Part shown: piece after piece, positions 7,770-10,888 of the stretch
Layout: the number at the start of each line of letters is the position of its first letter
How positions within the stretch are numbered: position 1 is the first letter of the stretch
Source: Gemmatimonadota bacterium
GTDB lineage: Bacteria; Gemmatimonadota; Gemmatimonadetes; Longimicrobiales; Gaopeijiaceae
Assembly (NCBI GenBank): GCA_003695865.1
Contig: RFGQ01000365.1
Location: 1-10,888, forward strand
DNA length: 10,888 nt
Direction of reading: 5' to 3'
Notes under the pieces: model-generated
Told to the model about the DNA's origin: nothing
The model's database searches: none
Seen by the model: the letters and a program-made list of their open reading frames with translations, nothing else
Made by a program: the position numbers and the translations under genes

Positions 7770-8329
7770 GGGCGGACGGACCCGACCCCCGGGCGGCGGG
7801 CCCCGGGGGCGACCCTCCTGAGCGGCGAGAGGCGGCCGACCCCGATGCGGTCGCCCGGGCGCGCGCGGCTCTGCGCGAGGAGCGGCGCCAGCGGCTGAGG
7901 GCCGAACTGGCCGGCCTCTCGGGCGGCACCCGCGGCACTGCGGCCACCCACGCCCTGCTGCTCGCCGCCGGCCTCAGCCTGCTCGCGGGCGGGCTCGTGG
8001 GCGGTTCGGTCGGCGTGAGCCTGGGCGGCGCCGTCCTCGCCCCCTGGGCGGGGTGGCTGGTGGGGCGCGACCTCAAGCGATCGGCGCGCCGGCGGCGCAT
8101 CCGCGAAGAGCTGCTCGCCATCCAGCTCGAGCAGACCCTCGACCCGGGCCCGCGGCCCTGCGGCAACGTGCCCACCGATGAGCCTCCGGGTTGGCGTCCA
8201 CCGCCGGAGCCGGGACACACGCTACCGGGGGGTCCCGGATCGTCGCCGGAATCGGACGAGCCGCCGTCCGGGCCGGGGCCGGATGAGCCGCCGACCCCGC
8301 CGTCGCCGCCCGACACCGAGCGCTCATGA
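7766..8329 (+). CDS. Small membrane protein with charged N-terminus and Pro-rich tail (unknown function)
   Basis: This 187-residue protein is not recognised. Residues 24-50 are an Arg/Glu/Ala-rich, probably helical segment (ARARAALREERRQRLRAEL). Residues 59-100 are two glycine-rich hydrophobic stretches separated by a short turn, probably a membrane hairpin. A basic segment (RDLKRSARRRR) and a short helix (EELLAIQLEQTL) follow, and the last 60 residues are rich in Pro, Gly, Glu and Asp. The GTG start overlaps the amidohydrolase stop as GTGA, with GGTGGAGG about 13 bases upstream, so translation is probably coupled. Coding regions read back further in this frame, but those codons lie inside the amidohydrolase gene and are a shadow. 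The Pro-rich tail could be a linker or binding segment. Confidence 0.7.
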   Translation: MRADGPDPRAAGPGGDPPERREAADPDAVARARAALREERRQRLRAELAGLSGGTRGTAATHALLLAAGLSLLAGGLVGGSVGVSLGGAVLAPWAGWLVGRDLKRSARRRRIREELLAIQLEQTLDPGPRPCGNVPTDEPPGWRPPPEPGHTLPGGPGSSPESDEPPSGPGPDEPPTPPSPPDTERS

Positions 8330-8736
8330 GCCGGCGTTGGCTCGACGTCTATCTGGGTCTCACGCCTGTCTTCCTGGCGGCCGACCTGCTGCTGAACGCG
8401 CCGCTGCGCCTGGCCGCCCTCCCGTCGCTCGGCATGAGGGTGGCGTACTACCTGGTGCTCACGGCCCTCTGGCTGCTGGTGCGGAGTCGCCCCCTGGCCG
8501 AGGCCGTGCTCGCCGTGGTCGAGGGTGTCGTCAACCTCACGCTGCTGATGCTCTCGATCCTGCTGCCCATCTGGGCCACCGTCGACCAGGTGCTCGCCGA
8601 CCAACCCATCGTCTTCGGGCTCACGCGCTGGAAGCTGGCGAACCTGGCCGTCGTGGGGCCCGCCCTGATCGTGGTGATCAGGCAGAACGAGGCCGCGCTG
8701 CTCCATGCGCTGTTCGGGGGGCGGAGGCTGGGGTGA
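8326..8736 (+). CDS. Small polytopic membrane protein (unknown function)
   Basis: This 136-residue protein is strongly hydrophobic, with about four helices (near 8-25, 37-53, 59-84 and 103-118) and short polar ends (MSRRW at the start, RQNEAALLHALFGGRRLG at the end). I recognise no family. Its ATG overlaps the previous stop as ATGA. There is no clear Shine-Dalgarno, so expression probably depends on coupling to the upstream gene. With the two genes before it, it looks like the last member of a three-gene unit. Its stop is 7 bases from the stop of the convergent ctaG gene. Confidence 0.78.
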   Translation: MSRRWLDVYLGLTPVFLAADLLLNAPLRLAALPSLGMRVAYYLVLTALWLLVRSRPLAEAVLAVVEGVVNLTLLMLSILLPIWATVDQVLADQPIVFGLTRWKLANLAVVGPALIVVIRQNEAALLHALFGGRRLG

Positions 8737-8743
8737 CCCCTCC

Positions 8744-9616
8744 TCAACTCCAGTCCCGGAACTCGTCCTTCGTCCAGCGGAAGTAGACGATCGAGATCGC
8801 GGTCCAGAAGAGCAACATCCCCGGGATCCACATGATGAGGCCGCCGAGCCGCTGGTCCTCGAGCGGCGAGAGCGCGGTGATCCGCTCCGCAGCCGCGTAC
8901 CATGGATAGAAGACCGCGTCCGACATGGTGATGAACGCCGAGACCACCGTCGAGGGGATGCCGAAGGCGAACACGTACACCATGAGGAGCGGCCCCGTGG
9001 GGATGCGCTCGAGCTCCTTCACCGGGTTCACCACGGGCCACCACATCATGACCGCCACCGCCATGAACATGAGGTGCTGCACGATGTGGACGTTGTGGTT
9101 GACCAGCGCCCAGTTGTACCAGCGCGGCAGGTGCCACCCGATGAAGACCACGTTGTAGGCGGTGTACGCCACCAGGGGGTGGGTGAGGAAGCGCGCCACC
9201 GGCAGCACGCCCCGTCGCTTCAGCGCTCGCCGGATCAGCCACGGCGGCACGCCCATGATCAGCAGCGGCGGCATGATGAGCATGAGCAGCATGTGCTGCA
9301 CCATGTGGGCGCTGAACAGGTAGTCGTCCGCCAGGGAGTGCAGCGGCCCGTTCAGGGCGAAGAAGAGGATGCCCACGCCGCTGAAGAAGGCGAGCTTGCG
9401 GCGCCGCGAGACGGGCTCCTCCGACCACCCGTACCTCTCTCTCGCCGGCCCGACCGCCATGAGGTAGGCCGCCACCATGTACACACAGCCAATGAGCACG
9501 CTGACGTGCACCTCGAAGCCGAAGATCGAGATGCCGTCCCAGCCCACCCCCGCCAGGAGCGGGTGTGGAGCGCCGGGCGCGAGCGCAAGCGCGCCTGTAG
9601 CGGTGGGATCCTGCAT
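8744..9616 (-). CDS. ctaG: caa3-type cytochrome c oxidase assembly protein (CtaG family)
   Basis: This 290-residue membrane protein belongs to the caa3_CtaG family, whose members support assembly of caa3/aa3 oxidases, probably by delivering copper. Recognisable blocks are NGPLHSLADDYLFSAHMVQH (His104, His108), the WHLPRWYNWALVNHNVH block with VQHLMFM (His162, His177, His181), the WWPV helix, and near the C-terminus SPLEDQRLGGLIMWIPG. About seven helices are visible. The frame is open 45 codons further upstream to an ATG at 9751, but that extension is Gly/Ala/Arg-rich and lacks a Shine-Dalgarno. The ATG at 9616 is preceded by GGAGG 13 bases upstream (a long spacing) and gives the usual family length. 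It lies downstream of metB. No oxidase subunit genes are in the window, so its partner oxidase is elsewhere. The name follows the Bacillus CtaG, not the unrelated Cox11-type CtaG. Confidence 0.92.
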   Translation of the reverse strand: MQDPTATGALALAPGAPHPLLAGVGWDGISIFGFEVHVSVLIGCVYMVAAYLMAVGPARERYGWSEEPVSRRRKLAFFSGVGILFFALNGPLHSLADDYLFSAHMVQHMLLMLIMPPLLIMGVPPWLIRRALKRRGVLPVARFLTHPLVAYTAYNVVFIGWHLPRWYNWALVNHNVHIVQHLMFMAVAVMMWWPVVNPVKELERIPTGPLLMVYVFAFGIPSTVVSAFITMSDAVFYPWYAAAERITALSPLEDQRLGGLIMWIPGMLLFWTAISIVYFRWTKDEFRDWS

Positions 9617-9717
9617 GTCGCCGGCCGGACCTCCGTCGGTCGGTGCGATACGGGCTGCCGCCGGCCGCCGGGGCCCGAGCGACCCACCGACGCGCGCGGC
9701 AGCGGCGCCCCCGGACC

Positions 9718-9741
9718 TTCCGGAAACGCCGCCGGCCGGAA
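9718..9741 (-). repeat. Inverted repeat between metB and ctaG, weak terminator candidate
   Basis: TTCCGG (9718-9723) and CCGGAA (9736-9741) form a 6-bp stem with a 12-base loop, 33 bases after the metB stop on this strand. There is no U tract. The 157-base metB-ctaG gap otherwise shows only GC-rich low-complexity sequence and the ctaG ribosome-binding site, with no clear promoter. Confidence 0.25.
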
Positions 9742-9773
9742 CTTCGCGCATCGACCCGCGGGAGGGAAGCGGC

Positions 9774-10888
9774 TCAGGGCGGCGCCGTCCCCCGGCACCC
9801 CACGGCGCCGTCCAGGGCCGCCCGGAGATCCTCGATCAGGTCCCGAGAATCCTCGATCCCGACACTCAGCCGCACCAGGCCGTCGCCGATGCCGGCGACC
9901 CGGCGCGCCTCCGCGTCCATGGCCGCGTGAGTCATGGTGGCGGGATGGCAGACCAGGCTCTCCACACCGCCCAGCGACTCGGCGAGCGTGAACCAGCGCA
10001 GGCGACGCACGAAGCTCCGCACGGCCGTCTTTCCCCCTTCCATTTCGAAGGCCACCATCGCACCGAATCCGTCCTGCTGGTGCAGCGCGACGTCGTGTCC
10101 CGGGTGATGTTCGAGTCCGGGGTAATGGACCTGCCGCACTCCCGGCGCGTCGACGAGCGCCTCGACGACACGCCGGGCGTTCAGCTCGTGCACGCGCATC
10201 CGCGCGTCCAGGGTGCGCAGACCCCGCAGCGTCAGGTAGGCGTCGAAGGGAGCACCTGAAGTGCCCAGGCAGTTCGCCCACCAGGCAAGTTCGTCGACCA
10301 CCGCGGGGTCGGCCGCCACGGCGGCCCCGCCCACCACGTCGCTGTGCCCGTTCAGGTACTTGGTGGTCGAGTGCACGACCACGTCGGCACCGAGGGCGAG
10401 CGGACGCTGCAGGGCGGGCGAGAGGAACGTGTTGTCGACGGCCGCCACGGCCCCGGCCGCGTGGGCCTGCGCGCACACGCTCGCGATGTCGACCACACGC
10501 AGCAGCGGGTTCGAGGGCGTCTCGATCCACACCAGGTCGGCACCCCCGCTCAGACATCGGGCCAGCGCGGCGGCGTCCCGCTGGTCGACGAACGCGACCT
10601 CGAAGGCCCCCCGGCCCGCCCGCGCGCGCAGAAGCCGGTGCGTGCCTCCGTAACAGTCGTGCGGGGCCACGACCCGCCCTCCAGGCGGGACGAGGTGCAG
10701 CACCAGATCGACCGCCGCCATCCCCGAAGCCACCACAACCGCCCCGGCGCCTCCCTCGAGGTCGGCGAGCGCCCCCGCGAGTACGTCCCGCGACGGATTG
10801 CCGGTGCGGGAATAGTCGTAGCGGCCGGGCCGCTCCAGATCCTCGAACGCGAAGGTCGACGACAGGTGTAGGGGGGGCATCACGGCCC
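9774..10888 (-). CDS. metB: Cystathionine gamma-synthase (5' end cut by the window)
   Basis: This PLP enzyme joins an activated homoserine (O-succinyl or O-acetyl) and cysteine to give cystathionine in methionine synthesis. About 370 residues are visible. The family signature runs throughout: PPLHLSSTFAFEDL, YDYSRTGNPSRDV, LEGGAGAV, VAPHDCYGG, ETPSNPLLRVVDIA, VDNTFLSPALQ, the PLP lysine in STTKYLNGHSDVVGG, LAWWANCLGTSG, LRGLRTLDARM, and FTLAESLGGVESL before a short tail. These match MetB more closely than gamma-lyases in my memory of the family. Codons at the very edge read G-A-V-M-P-P, matching the family's GAVMPP, so the ATG and GTG near 10880 are internal. By comparison with E. coli MetB, about 20 N-terminal residues lie beyond the window. 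The regulatory region is not visible. Cystathionine gamma-lyase is the main alternative. Confidence 0.93.
   Translation of the reverse strand, partial: AVMPPLHLSSTFAFEDLERPGRYDYSRTGNPSRDVLAGALADLEGGAGAVVVASGMAAVDLVLHLVPPGGRVVAPHDCYGGTHRLLRARAGRGAFEVAFVDQRDAAALARCLSGGADLVWIETPSNPLLRVVDIASVCAQAHAAGAVAAVDNTFLSPALQRPLALGADVVVHSTTKYLNGHSDVVGGAAVAADPAVVDELAWWANCLGTSGAPFDAYLTLRGLRTLDARMRVHELNARRVVEALVDAPGVRQVHYPGLEHHPGHDVALHQQDGFGAMVAFEMEGGKTAVRSFVRRLRWFTLAESLGGVESLVCHPATMTHAAMDAEARRVAGIGDGLVRLSVGIEDSRDLIEDLRAALDGAVGCRGTAPP

Noticed and set aside
9617..9751. Longer ctaG start at 9751
   Set aside because: The extra 45 residues are Gly/Ala/Arg-rich, lack a Shine-Dalgarno and do not match the family's N-terminus.

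Overview
The window is GC-rich, densely packed chromosomal DNA with ordinary bacterial gene organisation: Shine-Dalgarno motifs, GTG and ATG starts, and 4-base start/stop overlaps. I see no tRNA, rRNA, CRISPR array, transposase or phage gene. A large secreted beta-propeller/amidohydrolase fusion, a caa3-type CtaG protein and very high GC would suit Gemmatimonadota or a similar high-GC environmental phylum. That placement is inference from gene content; no marker gene in the window proves it.

Layout from left to right. Bases 1-62 look like the last codons of a plus-strand gene that enters from outside. It converges on a minus-strand pair, mutY (adenine DNA glycosylase, 1734 to 613) followed by a DoxX-family membrane protein (485 to 84). 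mutY is divergent from a plus-strand VWA-domain protein (1757-3049), and their starts lie about 22 bases apart around a near-symmetrical TATA element. A 289-base, extremely GC-rich gap follows. Next comes a polytopic membrane protein of unknown function (3339-4295) that is clearly an internal duplication, then a strong 40-base hairpin.

The largest gene (4509-7769) encodes a secreted protein of 1086 residues. It has a signal peptide, about a dozen WD40/TolB-like propeller repeats and a C-terminal amidohydrolase domain with unusual residues at two expected metal-ligand positions. Two small membrane-protein genes (7766-8329 and 8326-8736) overlap it and each other by 4 bases, so the three are probably co-translated. 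Convergent to them, on the minus strand, are a CtaG-type cytochrome oxidase assembly protein (9616 to 8744) and, upstream of it, metB (cystathionine gamma-synthase), which is cut by the right edge of the window.

Most of the window is housekeeping: DNA repair, methionine synthesis and respiratory-oxidase assembly. The less explained parts are the duplicated membrane protein, the propeller-amidohydrolase with its two small membrane partners, and the mutY/VWA start region. I found no convincing evidence for a new defence, mobile or RNA-based system.
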